NCBI RefSeq assembly: GCF_900604515.1
Contig: NZ_UWOS01000001.1
Span: 248,001-312,000, forward strand
DNA: 64,000 nt
Direction: 5' to 3'
Source: Arcanobacterium ihumii
GTDB lineage: Bacteria > Actinomycetota > Actinomycetes > Actinomycetales > Actinomycetaceae
In this document: piece by piece, positions 47,601 to 55,190 of the stretch
Layout of the letters: every line of letters begins with the position of its first letter
How positions within the stretch are numbered: position 1 is the first letter of the stretch
Position numbers and translations under genes: made by a program
Notes under the pieces: generated by a model
Seen by the model: the letters and a program-made list of their open reading frames with translations, nothing else
Database searches by the model: none
What the model was told of the DNA's origin: nothing

Positions 47601-48008
47601 CGCTCACGGTTTGGTCGCTCAGTCGCTTTTATTGGAGATTACCTGGGTAACTCAACACTAGCTATCGGCGCTGACGGAGTCATTGACGATGCAGGTGCAG
47701 ATGAAGAAGGGTATTCACACGCTGCACATATCGTTGCTTATGACGTGAACGCCTTGCTCGATGCCAAAACTGAACCTTCGGATTCGGGCTCTTCGCCGTC
47801 GGGACCAACAAACGGTACCGCGGGCAATTCCGCTGCTCATGGTGGAGACTCCAACACTCAAGGCGGGTCGTCTTCACAGGTTCACGTTAAGGACCTTGCT
47901 ACAACCGGATCGCATCTTTTCCTTCTAACCGGTCTGTTTGTAGCGTTGATCAGTGCTGGCGTGCTGATCGCGGGTAGGCAAAGTAAACTCCATCGACGCT
48001 CGGAGTAA
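44646..48008 (+). CDS. Large FG-GAP repeat surface protein with LAXTG sorting signal
   Basis: 1120 residues. Signal peptide 1-33 ending AFA; extracellular part built of at least seven integrin-alpha/FG-GAP type blocks, each with a DxNGDxxxD calcium loop (DVTGDTAVD, DVNGDDIDD, DVTGDGKPD, DVNKDGISD, DINGDGRDD, DVNGDSVQD, DVNHDGIGD), consistent with a beta-propeller. A Ser/Gly/Thr-rich stalk (about 1040-1080) leads to LATTG (1084-1088), a hydrophobic helix and RQSKLHRRSE, i.e. a cell-wall sorting signal of the LAXTG class used by class E sortases. AAGGAAG precedes the ATG. A near-perfect iron box covers the promoter. Adhesion or iron/haem capture is suspected; no direct ligand motif is seen. Confidence 0.88.
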   Translation: MTLSKRASHACSIISTTALAIGIIATIPDTAFAEPASHPAPITDLSKPASTTDSNDRIWSGIDGTRYGDSIRKTARATYTDGGSTPPVMCDVTGDTAVDTIYVNSKTNELTVVPFIPYGSDTDDVTTTLTKQPKALRFTLPQGDEGSWQSSCVKIKRGSKAGLIVARGKHAYVISLDSGSNSTGASTTSGDEPRSATVVGTYEFDGAVRAISATSPSIEEPEFVVAANGHLYLFNEASKTGTIKASEATKNWTIPSDEATTLAPLGEAFKNSAAIGIGLPGKDIVYALNTDLESGPLSDRAVAITGSTSNTTQGASGFGTSIVGISDVNGDDIDDFAVGAPLANNKSGAVAVIYGTQDRPQKIQVQLDSTSDSPVLADQKSNGTLIRQTAHGRIGISLGYVQQYDVDNAGALVIGRPDNEEHPGAVVVSTSALTKNWNTALGLDSIPNSQRVWLASDEGKGGGGTFVATIPTADADQQLSGILTGDSNGKIDVWTVDMRRQHEKTPEVDPLYPAPAIPPQPASIKPINTATAKRWVGEFSNGLGSSIARGSCDVTGDGKPDLITSSPVRSEWKFDVHYEKSTPTHGWLLNVTGQIQIFPNGISGSALPDESVITILGPKHTQDPAVDASVGLSIACIGDVNKDGISDIAVNSHTMGRVWVLFGGDTLRQVDLNNLNPAHGYYVSMPHEMGAAGYQVTRVGDINGDGRDDVGFVVANTPLSRGDKGSYGTALIVAGKSDGKSIDLTEDYNDPNVLWQARTPDGHTLSAFTPIGDVNGDSVQDYVLADFNDFSKKGTIPGKAWVVYGTQGKANLNLQDGVPGYTLSISDDASYRLGAGNSIAPVGDVNHDGIGDFVIGFDGGQIAKTARGGIALVHGSKSPSTTNDNTNVVPTLVNTGGFATRARSTQPNATSSNGVDISVLLGEEAGSGFGWAIDALPKDGLIAVGAWGENKNGAAYLLKAADIPTGITSINDLGTKVKKIDTDAERSRFGRSVAFIGDYLGNSTLAIGADGVIDDAGADEEGYSHAAHIVAYDVNALLDAKTEPSDSGSSPSGPTNGTAGNSAAHGGDSNTQGGSSSQVHVKDLATTGSHLFLLTGLFVALISAGVLIAGRQSKLHRRSE

Positions 48009-48023
48009 TACGCGCCAATCCTA

Positions 48024-48057
48024 AGTGGGGAACAGACTTTTGGGTCTGTTCCCCACT
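48024..48057 (+). terminator. Terminator after the FG-GAP gene
   Basis: Perfect 14-bp arms AGTGGGGAACAGAC and complement, 6-nt loop TTTTGG, 16 nt after the stop; CTT follows. Confidence 0.75.
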
Positions 48058-48122
48058 CTTGCATTAAGGCTAAAATCAGAAGTAAACGGAAGTGGTGGAT
48101 CAAACCTGGAAGGATAATTTCC

Positions 48123-48809
48123 GTGCTTGAAGTCATTTGCTTAAACTCTGTGGATGCTACAGCGGCCCAAGAAGGCGGCGCTAATCGTATCGAATTAGTG
48201 GGAACAATGGACTGCGGTGGACTCTCCCCCGATATCCAAGCTGCAAGCAGTGTAATCGCGGCAGTTGATATTCCAGTTCGTATTATGGTTCGAGTTTCTG
48301 ATGGCTTTGAAATTCAAGACCCGTCCGAAGTTGAAAGATTGGCGGATCTTGTTCGTGAATATACCCAGTTAGGCACAGACGGCTTAGTGTTAGGTTTCCT
48401 CCGCAATAGGAAACTGGACATGAAAACTTTGAAAGAGATTTTTGAAAAATCTCAATTAGAAATGCCTAGGTTTACATTCCATCGTGCCATCGATAGCGCA
48501 GATAACTACTTTGACGCATGGCAACAGCTCGAGGAATCCGAACTAGAGCCAGACGCTGTACTCACAGCAGGGTCTTCGCACGGTGTTCTTGCAGGTTTCA
48601 ATAATCTGCTTGCTTTACCAAAAGAAAATGCATGGGCTGCGGAACGCACTTTGATTGGCGGAGGACTGAGCCTAGACCTCATTCCTCAGCTTCGCGAATC
48701 AGGGTTTCGTGATTTCCACGTTGGTTCCAAGGTAAGGGCGGACGGAACTTTTAATTCGCCGGTTGATCCTGTGATCGTTAGTCGCTGGGCAGAGTTGGCG
48801 AATCAGTAA
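48123..48809 (+). CDS. cutC: CutC-family protein
   Basis: 228 residues, TIM-barrel CutC family. LEVICLNSVDATAAQEGGANRIELV at the start (NS...A..GGA.RIEL), VRIMVRVSDG near 58, TFHRAIDS near 117 and LTAGSSHG near 142 match. The gene begins with GTG after AAGGATAATTTCC. CutC was linked to copper tolerance in E. coli, but that role is disputed; the enzymatic activity is unknown. Not clearly co-regulated with the surface protein, as a strong hairpin lies between. Converges on guaA. Confidence 0.9.
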   Translation: MLEVICLNSVDATAAQEGGANRIELVGTMDCGGLSPDIQAASSVIAAVDIPVRIMVRVSDGFEIQDPSEVERLADLVREYTQLGTDGLVLGFLRNRKLDMKTLKEIFEKSQLEMPRFTFHRAIDSADNYFDAWQQLEESELEPDAVLTAGSSHGVLAGFNNLLALPKENAWAAERTLIGGGLSLDLIPQLRESGFRDFHVGSKVRADGTFNSPVDPVIVSRWAELANQ

Positions 48810-48851
48810 TGACTCCACTTCTATAATCAGTAGACGCAATGAGCCCAAACA

Positions 48852-48892
48852 TATTAAGGAGGGCGGGTCAAATTGACCCGCCCTCCTTAATA
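48852..48892. terminator. Near-perfect palindrome, bidirectional terminator
   Basis: 20-bp arms starting TATTAAGGAGGGCGGGTCAA around a single central base, between the convergent cutC and guaA. The 41-bp sequence is symmetric apart from the centre, so the loop will open to 3-5 nt in RNA. Confidence 0.75.
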
Positions 48893-48907
48893 CAAGTCGG
48901 AAGCTGG

Positions 48908-50479
48908 TTACTCCCACTCAATCGTCCCTGGTGGCTTTGACGTGCAGTCAAGAACCACGCGATTAACTTCAGCAACTTCATTGGTAATACGGTTGGAAAT
49001 CTTTGCCAGGAGATCGTAAGGCAAACGGCTCCAATCCGCACTCATTGCGTCTTCGGAAGATACTGGGCGAAGCACAATTGGATGCCCGTAGGTACGGCCA
49101 TCACCCTGCACACCAACAGAGCGAACATCAGCAAGAAGAACAACTGGGCACTGCCAAATCTCGCGATCAAGACCAGCGTTTGTAAGCTCTTCACGCACGA
49201 TCAAGTCAGCTGCACGCAAAATGTCTAAGCGCTCACGGGTTACTTCACCAATAATGCGGATTCCAAGGCCAGGACCTGGGAACGGCTGGCGCCACACCAA
49301 CTTATCCGAAAGTCCAAGTTCAGAACCGATAGCACGAACCTCGTCCTTGAACAGATCACGCAGAGGTTCGATCAGCGCGAAGTCTAGATCTTCTGGAAGT
49401 CCACCTACGTTGTGGTGAGACTTAATGTTGGCGGTTCCTTCTCCCCCACCAGACTCAACTACGTCTGGATACAGAGTTCCTTGCACTAGGAACTTAACCT
49501 CACGGCCTTCTTCACCAGCTTCAGCAATCAACGCACGCTGAGCATCTTCGAAGGATCGGATGAACTCACGGCCAATAATCTTGCGTTTCTCTTCTGGCTC
49601 AGTGACGCCGGCAAGAGCACTTAAGAACCGCTCAGATTCATCCACTGCCATAATCTTCATGCCACGAGCTTCAGCATAATCGTTGATAACCTGCTCTGCT
49701 TCACCCGCGCGAAGCAAACCATGGTCAACGAATACACAGGTGAGCTGGTCACCAATAGCACGATGGACAAGGGCCGCTGCAACCGAAGAATCCACACCGC
49801 CCGAAAGAGCACAGATAACCAATGAATTGCCAACTTGGGCGCGGATCTTTTCAATTTGATCCTCAATGATGCCTGAGGAATCCCAGTTGGGCTCTAAACC
49901 AGCACCGTCACGGAGGAAGTTAAGAATAAGCTTATTTCCATTAGTCGAATGAACAACTTCAGGATGCCACTGCACACCAAATTGTTTTGCTTCTACATTT
50001 TCAAAGGCTGCAACTGGAGCACCCGGCGTCGTCGCGATCACGTCGAAACCTGCAGGAGGTTCCGTCACAGCGTCACCGTGACTCATCCAGACGTTTTCTA
50101 CGCCATCGTCGGAAGAAAGAAGAACATTGGAGCACACGACTTTAGCTTCGGTAGCCCCATATTCACGCTGACCGGTCTGAGCAACGGTTCCACCTAAGGC
50201 CTGAGCCATCTGCTGAAAACCGTAGCAAATTCCAAGGACAGGAATTCCAGCCTCAAGCAAGGATGGATCGAGCGTTGGTGAGCCTTCTGCGTATACCGAC
50301 GACGGACCACCCGACAGGATGATCGCCGCAGGGTTCTTTGCCAGAATTTTCTCTGCAGACCACGAATGTGGAACTAATTCGGAGTAATAACCTACGTCGC
50401 GTACACGACGTGCGATTAGTTGCGCATACTGAGCGCCATTGTCAACCACTACAACTGGGCGAATTTCATCTAAAGTCAC
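48908..50479 (-). CDS. guaA: GMP synthase (glutamine-hydrolysing)
   Basis: 523 residues. GATase domain 10-200 with nucleophile Cys in [12 protein letters not shown] near 82 and the His-Glu in [10 protein letters not shown] near 168; ATP-pyrophosphatase with [13 protein letters not shown] near 226; dimerisation domain with [16 protein letters not shown] at the end. Converts XMP to GMP. The start is GTG with TAGTCT exactly six bases upstream and no ribosome binding site, so it is probably leaderless and separately transcribed from the helicase gene 51 nt upstream. The window also holds guaB3 but not the true guaB. Confidence 0.96.
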   Translation of the reverse strand: MTLDEIRPVVVVDNGAQYAQLIARRVRDVGYYSELVPHSWSAEKILAKNPAAIILSGGPSSVYAEGSPTLDPSLLEAGIPVLGICYGFQQMAQALGGTVAQTGQREYGATEAKVVCSNVLLSSDDGVENVWMSHGDAVTEPPAGFDVIATTPGAPVAAFENVEAKQFGVQWHPEVVHSTNGNKLILNFLRDGAGLEPNWDSSGIIEDQIEKIRAQVGNSLVICALSGGVDSSVAAALVHRAIGDQLTCVFVDHGLLRAGEAEQVINDYAEARGMKIMAVDESERFLSALAGVTEPEEKRKIIGREFIRSFEDAQRALIAEAGEEGREVKFLVQGTLYPDVVESGGGEGTANIKSHHNVGGLPEDLDFALIEPLRDLFKDEVRAIGSELGLSDKLVWRQPFPGPGLGIRIIGEVTRERLDILRAADLIVREELTNAGLDREIWQCPVVLLADVRSVGVQGDGRTYGHPIVLRPVSSEDAMSADWSRLPYDLLAKISNRITNEVAEVNRVVLDCTSKPPGTIEWE

Positions 50480-50485
50480 GATTAC

Positions 50486-50491
50486 AGACTA
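50486..50491 (-). promoter_or_regulatory. -10 element, leaderless guaA
   Basis: TAGTCT, GTAATC, then the GTG start; TAnnnT-N6-start spacing. No Shine-Dalgarno. Confidence 0.5.
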
Positions 50492-50530
50492 TCGAAGAAC
50501 GGTCAGGGAATGAAATAATCCGTTCATTAT

Positions 50531-53452
50531 TTAGATGTGAGCTTCGTTCGAGGTCCGCGATACGAGACGAACGGATGTGTTGAGATAATCAAACAAATTT
50601 TGTTCGACCGGGGAATCCAACGAAAGGTTCATCGTCACCACCGAAAGAGGGTCACCATCCTTATTGGGCATTACCGTTTGAATCTCGTTACTCGGTCGAA
50701 CTTGGCCGAGGTAATAAAAATCATTGCCTTCGGCATCATCCTTCTTCACAAACAAATGTAATTCATAGTCGCCGCTCAGAATTTTTTGCACTTCGCCACT
50801 TTGAAACGTACGATTCGACCGTGTGAACCAGTGCAACGTCGATAGATCCAAGAACTGATCCTCGTACTTCACGGAATCCGCGATCTCATCACCCTTATGA
50901 TAGGTGACGAAAATTGGACAAGTCTTCGAAAATTCGTCCACTTTATATCCGTAAACTGTGCTTTCCTCGTTCGACTTGAAATTGAGAAGGCGGCAAACTT
51001 CGCGGCGTGCGTACTTGTTCCCCACTTTCATATTGTTTGACCATGATTCGTGGTGCCGAGCTAAGAAAAGGCCAGTTTGGACGATATCCTTTACGCTTTC
51101 GCGGAAGGCGACGTCGGTGCGAAGTTCGCGTTCAAAATCCTCACTCAGTCTATAAACGTTTTCTTCTGTTAGGACAACGACGGGGACCTTACCATATCTT
51201 TGTTGTTGCTGAGCTTTGTAGAATCTCAGCGAGAGCACTCTCTCAACAGAGTCAAGAGTTTTTTCGTCGCATCCCACATTTTTAGCTGCATAGTATTCAG
51301 AAAGCGTCTCCCTTGAAACAGAATTATCCCTAAGTAACAGTTCCAGCAATAACAGTTCATGAGGTCGTTTACCAGGCAATATCTCTGCCGAAAGGAAGTT
51401 CAGAAATTGCATAGCTTGAGCCGGTGGCACAGAATCAATGAACTTTGTTTTGTGTAGGAGAGCTAAGTAGTTATCACATCGCTTAGCCATGAGCACCGGA
51501 TCAGTTGTATCTTGTGAAACGAAATCCATCAAGCGAGGAATTCTATTCAGGCGATCCACTAGTTTTTGGATTTCGGACTTCAGCTCTCGAAGTGAATCAA
51601 TCTTTGTCACTTCAATAGATTTGAGAATGCGCGCCTGCGAAATTTGATCGAAGTTAATCGAGGAAATTCCCGCGATGGAGTTATCCGTTTTATTTTCAAT
51701 GAGGTGCTCACGAATACGATCTTTGTTTCGCGAGTTCTCGCCAAAAAGAGCGATCGGAATAAGGTAATTGTTCTTGTAGTTTCCGATAAAGTCGATAACT
51801 CGAAGATGATCTTTGCCTTCAAATTTACGTAAGCCACGCCCAAGCTGCTGAGTAAAAATGATCGAAGATTGCGTGTTGCGAAGCATCACGACTTGATTCA
51901 CCGACGGGATATCGATGCCCTCGTTGAAAATATCAACCGACAGGATGTAGTCCAGTTCTCCATCGGCCAGTTTCTTAATTGCTAATTCTCTGGACTGAAT
52001 CGAATCACTTCCAGCCAAGTACTGAGTTTTCAGCTTCTTACCGTGGACAAACTCTTCATTAAGCATGTCCGACATTTCTTTGGCCTCTGCGACTGTCGAA
52101 CAGAACATCAGCCCTTTGACATCACGGGTAAATCCATATTTTTCAAGCATCGAAACAATGTATTTTACTCGCTCTGGAAGAATGAGGTTACTGAGCTGGG
52201 AAGTGTCATCGATCGTTTGGTTCGAACTGTCCACGTAGTCGGTAACACCGAAGTAGTGGAATGGAACCAGCATCTTTTCTTCAAGTGCAGCTTGAAGCCT
52301 AATCTCATAGGGAACATTAAAATCGAATAATTCAAAGACGTTGAAATCATCTGTTCGTTCAGGAGTTGCTGTGAGACCTAACAAGAAATTTGGCTCAAGA
52401 TAATCAATAACATTCCGATAACTAGCCGCGCCCGAACGATGTACCTCGTCAATCATGACGAAGTCAAAGGCAGCAGGATCAATTGAGGCAAGAGTATCTG
52501 GCCGAGAAAGAGACTGAACCGTTGCGAAAACGATGCGTTTGTCGATCTCTCGCCTAGCTCCAGCAAACAAACCGAACTCAGATTCAGCACACTCTAAAAC
52601 CCGTGCAAATTCGGATTTCGCTTTAATTAAAATTTGCTCGCGATGAGCAATAAAAAGCCCGCGTTTCGGCTGTGCTTCTTTTAGCGCCAATGCCGCTAAT
52701 ATCGTTTTTCCTGTTCCAGTTGCCGAAATAACAACTGCTCTACGCTCGCCTGCTTCACGTAAAAGTGCAATTTGTTCAAGAGCACGCGTTTGCATCAAAT
52801 TTGGTTGAATTTTCCCATCAACCAAAATGGAATTATCCGCATCGTTAAGGACGGAGACGGGATTGAGGTTTCGTGTTTCTTCATATTCACGAATCCACTG
52901 CGTGGTGAGCGGAATTGATTCCCTCAGTTGCTCAAACGTAGCAGTGGCTAATTCTTCAGCAATTTTGCCGTCTGGTGCGGCCGAGAATTTCAAGTTCCAC
53001 TCACGGTTCTTTTTCAGTGCTTTATCGGTTAGGTTCGACGAACCGATAATTGCAGTAACTGAATCTGAACGATGGAAAATATATCCCTTTGCGTGGAAAC
53101 CTACGCCGGGTTTGTCATGCACCCAAACGTTTACGTTTGGCAGCAGTAATAGTTCTTCGAAAACTGCAGGTTCGTTGAAATCGAGGTAGCGCGAAGTAAT
53201 AATTTCGCCCCTACCATCAAAATCTGCCAGAACTTGTTTCAACATCGCGAGCGCCGACGACGTTATAAAAGCAACCGAGAAAATGAAGCTGTCACATCGC
53301 CTAAGTTCTTGCTGTATCGCAACCAGCATCGACTGCGACTCATTGTTCGAAATGAGTGAAGGGTTAAGTAGTTGCTCCGTTACCGGAAGATTTTTATTGA
53401 TAAAGCCAAACGCAACTGATTGTTCAAGCGCACTATTTCCCCACATACTCAC
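50531..53452 (-). CDS. PLD-nuclease/SF2-helicase/DUF3427 protein
   Basis: 973 residues. An N-terminal phospholipase D-like half-site (HAKGYIFHRSD near 120, then GSSNLT near 137; HxK and SxN kept), an SF2 helicase core with Walker A ATGTGKT (244-250), DEVH (335-338), TATP (361), motif VI TQQLGRGLRKFE near 526, and a C-terminal region (about 620-973) of DUF3427 type ending in a beta-rich YELHLFVKKDD segment. It starts 10 nt after mutT, with GGAG before a GTG (53452) or the ATG two codons on. DNA is AT-richer (38-42% GC in three sampled 60-base lines) than guaA (57% in one line). I infer a nucleic-acid defence or repair role; none is proven. Confidence 0.86.
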   Translation of the reverse strand: MSMWGNSALEQSVAFGFINKNLPVTEQLLNPSLISNNESQSMLVAIQQELRRCDSFIFSVAFITSSALAMLKQVLADFDGRGEIITSRYLDFNEPAVFEELLLLPNVNVWVHDKPGVGFHAKGYIFHRSDSVTAIIGSSNLTDKALKKNREWNLKFSAAPDGKIAEELATATFEQLRESIPLTTQWIREYEETRNLNPVSVLNDADNSILVDGKIQPNLMQTRALEQIALLREAGERRAVVISATGTGKTILAALALKEAQPKRGLFIAHREQILIKAKSEFARVLECAESEFGLFAGARREIDKRIVFATVQSLSRPDTLASIDPAAFDFVMIDEVHRSGAASYRNVIDYLEPNFLLGLTATPERTDDFNVFELFDFNVPYEIRLQAALEEKMLVPFHYFGVTDYVDSSNQTIDDTSQLSNLILPERVKYIVSMLEKYGFTRDVKGLMFCSTVAEAKEMSDMLNEEFVHGKKLKTQYLAGSDSIQSRELAIKKLADGELDYILSVDIFNEGIDIPSVNQVVMLRNTQSSIIFTQQLGRGLRKFEGKDHLRVIDFIGNYKNNYLIPIALFGENSRNKDRIREHLIENKTDNSIAGISSINFDQISQARILKSIEVTKIDSLRELKSEIQKLVDRLNRIPRLMDFVSQDTTDPVLMAKRCDNYLALLHKTKFIDSVPPAQAMQFLNFLSAEILPGKRPHELLLLELLLRDNSVSRETLSEYYAAKNVGCDEKTLDSVERVLSLRFYKAQQQQRYGKVPVVVLTEENVYRLSEDFERELRTDVAFRESVKDIVQTGLFLARHHESWSNNMKVGNKYARREVCRLLNFKSNEESTVYGYKVDEFSKTCPIFVTYHKGDEIADSVKYEDQFLDLSTLHWFTRSNRTFQSGEVQKILSGDYELHLFVKKDDAEGNDFYYLGQVRPSNEIQTVMPNKDGDPLSVVTMNLSLDSPVEQNLFDYLNTSVRLVSRTSNEAHI

Positions 53453-53461
53453 AGCACTCCG

Positions 53462-53866
53462 TTAGAAGTTTCGGTTCACTATTGCTTGAACGATTGGAAT
53501 ATCCGCTGGTGCCCATTCCAAATCAAGGAGATCAGTTTTAGTCACCCATCGAATAGCTTGATGCTCGGTAAGTTTAGGCTCTGGGCCGGTAAAGGTGCAC
53601 AGGTACGCGTCTAAGCGAACAATTCCAAAATCATATTCATACTCCGAGCGTGCTAAGAACTCTCCAACCTCTGCTTCCGTAAGTAATTCTTCTCTAAGCT
53701 CGCGCGCTAATGCCTCTTGCCCAGTCTCGTTTGCTTCAATCTTCCCTCCGGGGAATTCCCAAAATCCCGCTAGGGCACGACCTTCGCCACGTTGAGCAGC
53801 GAAAACTTTTCCGTCACGAATAAACACAGCTCCGGTTACATGAATCAACTTCTTTGACACTGCCAC
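53462..53866 (-). CDS. MutT/Nudix pyrophosphohydrolase
   Basis: 134 residues. Beta strand VTGAVFIRDGKVFAAQR, then the Nudix box G41-x5-E47-x7-R55-E56-L57-x-E59-E60: the catalytic Glu/Arg/Glu residues are kept, but the usual Gly at box position 22 is Leu62. A REL..EEL version resembles the CTP/(d)NTP pyrophosphohydrolase group. Start: the first GTG (53866) is six bases from TATGGA (leaderless pattern); the second GTG two codons later has GGAG at 5 nt. It is the first gene of a two-gene unit with the helicase. Function is either nucleotide-pool cleaning or a module partner. Confidence 0.85.
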   Translation of the reverse strand: MAVSKKLIHVTGAVFIRDGKVFAAQRGEGRALAGFWEFPGGKIEANETGQEALARELREELLTEAEVGEFLARSEYEYDFGIVRLDAYLCTFTGPEPKLTEHQAIRWVTKTDLLDLEWAPADIPIVQAIVNRNF

Positions 53867-53872
53867 TCCACA

Positions 53873-53901
53873 TCCATAATCATTTACTTCAACCAGGATA
53901 A
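53873..53901 (-). promoter_or_regulatory. Promoter of the mutT-helicase unit
   Basis: TTATCC (53896-53901), 17-nt spacer, TATGGA (53873-53878) on the minus strand. Six bases then separate it from the first GTG. Confidence 0.45.
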
Positions 53902-53966
53902 GGCGGAAAAGGCTGCGGGGCCAGCAGAGGTGGAATGCTTATACATCCACTTTCAATGCTGCATTT

Positions 53967-54953
53967 TCAGAGCTCCAACCCCTGCCTCGAATTAAACACC
54001 TGCAACACACCATCCACCGGATCAACAAAACTCAGCTCGGTAGCCAATAGCTTCAAGTAATGCCCGCGGCTTGCTTCATCTTCGAGACTGAGACGAATAG
54101 GGTATAAAGGATCTCCATAAATCGGAATGCCAAGATGGTTCATCGTAGTTCTAAGTTGGTGCGTAAAGCCGGTGGTGGGTTTTAATTCGTATCGACCGTA
54201 GGTGATATCCAAGCTTGCGTTATCACCACTAAAACCCATGTCATGCTTTTCATACTCTTCCAACAAACGAATATCCGTTACCCCATTCGCAACGGAAATA
54301 TCGGCGTCGTCGTCCACCACATCTACGTGGATCTGCGTGGAAGGACGTTCTAAACGGAACTGGAAATGATGCCACAGCCCGTCACTAAAGTCGGGACTCA
54401 CAGGCGCAATTGCCTGATACTTCTTCGAAATTTCGCGCCGGGTAAACATATCTTGATACATGCTGCGATATTCGATCTTCTTCGTTAGAAGCACCAATCC
54501 AGCGGTCTCTAAATCGAGTCGATGAGCACACACCAATTCGTCGTTATTAAACTGCCGTCGCGCCGCTACAGTCACCGTATTTGCAACGTGCGATCCACGC
54601 GGGATCGTCGCCATGCCATGAGGTTTATCAACCACGATGTAGCGTTCATTTTCGCCAACAACATCAAGCACTATCGTTTCTTCCGGTTCATCGAGCACAG
54701 GACGGAAAATCCATACTCGCGAGCGCGCCACGAAAGGCTCATCAGGTCCAAGTACTACACCGCCGTCGGCAAGAAAATCGCCGTGACTAAAGGCCTCCCA
54801 GACGTCGTCCCCGAATCTGTATTGAGCCCACTCTCCTAGAGTTTTCCATTCCCCTTCAGGAAGAACGATTCTCGATGCATTAATGCCTCTACGTAGCGGC
54901 GGACGGACCTCTCGAATCCTGCGCGACCGCCGTAAATTCCGCTTTTTTCGCAT
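53967..54953 (-). CDS. RluA-family pseudouridine synthase
   Basis: 328 residues. Catalytic HRLDLETAGLVLLTK near 143 carries the nucleophilic Asp, preceded by IVVDKPHGMATIPRG near 107; YELKPTTGFTHQLRT and GIPIYGDPLYP near 275-285 complete the family set. A very basic N-terminal 20 residues (MRKKRNLRRSRRIR) probably helps RNA binding; no S4 domain is apparent, so it is more like the RluC/TruC group without S4. Target position unknown. Reads away from pta. GGGTGAAGT precedes the ATG. Confidence 0.9.
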   Translation of the reverse strand: MRKKRNLRRSRRIREVRPPLRRGINASRIVLPEGEWKTLGEWAQYRFGDDVWEAFSHGDFLADGGVVLGPDEPFVARSRVWIFRPVLDEPEETIVLDVVGENERYIVVDKPHGMATIPRGSHVANTVTVAARRQFNNDELVCAHRLDLETAGLVLLTKKIEYRSMYQDMFTRREISKKYQAIAPVSPDFSDGLWHHFQFRLERPSTQIHVDVVDDDADISVANGVTDIRLLEEYEKHDMGFSGDNASLDITYGRYELKPTTGFTHQLRTTMNHLGIPIYGDPLYPIRLSLEDEASRGHYLKLLATELSFVDPVDGVLQVFNSRQGLEL

Positions 54954-55154
54954 ACTTCACCCTTCAAAATCCGAACGAAGCGTATCACGCACATCACACG
55001 CAATACGTGATAAACCACAGATTTTCGTAACGAACACAGATTTTCTAGGACATTGGTGCGAAGATTGAAAATGAAATAGGAAGGCGATGCATGGCGCCTC
55101 ACCACAATGATTCGTGGTTAGACGCTATATAGGAGCACCGGTTTCACATTTATT

Positions 55155-55175
55155 GAAGCGGCTATTTTCCGCTTC
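55155..55175 (+). promoter_or_regulatory. Hairpin directly before the pta ribosome binding site
   Basis: Perfect 7-bp GAAGCGG / CCGCTTC around CTATTTT, followed immediately by GGGGAGG. Could modulate translation or mark the 5' end of the mRNA. Confidence 0.35.
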
Positions 55176-55190
55176 GGGGAGGAAAATCTC

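Noticed and set aside
44646-48008. Classical LPXTG anchor
   Set aside because: The motif reads LATTG, the LAXTG type, so I did not assign a class A sortase signal.
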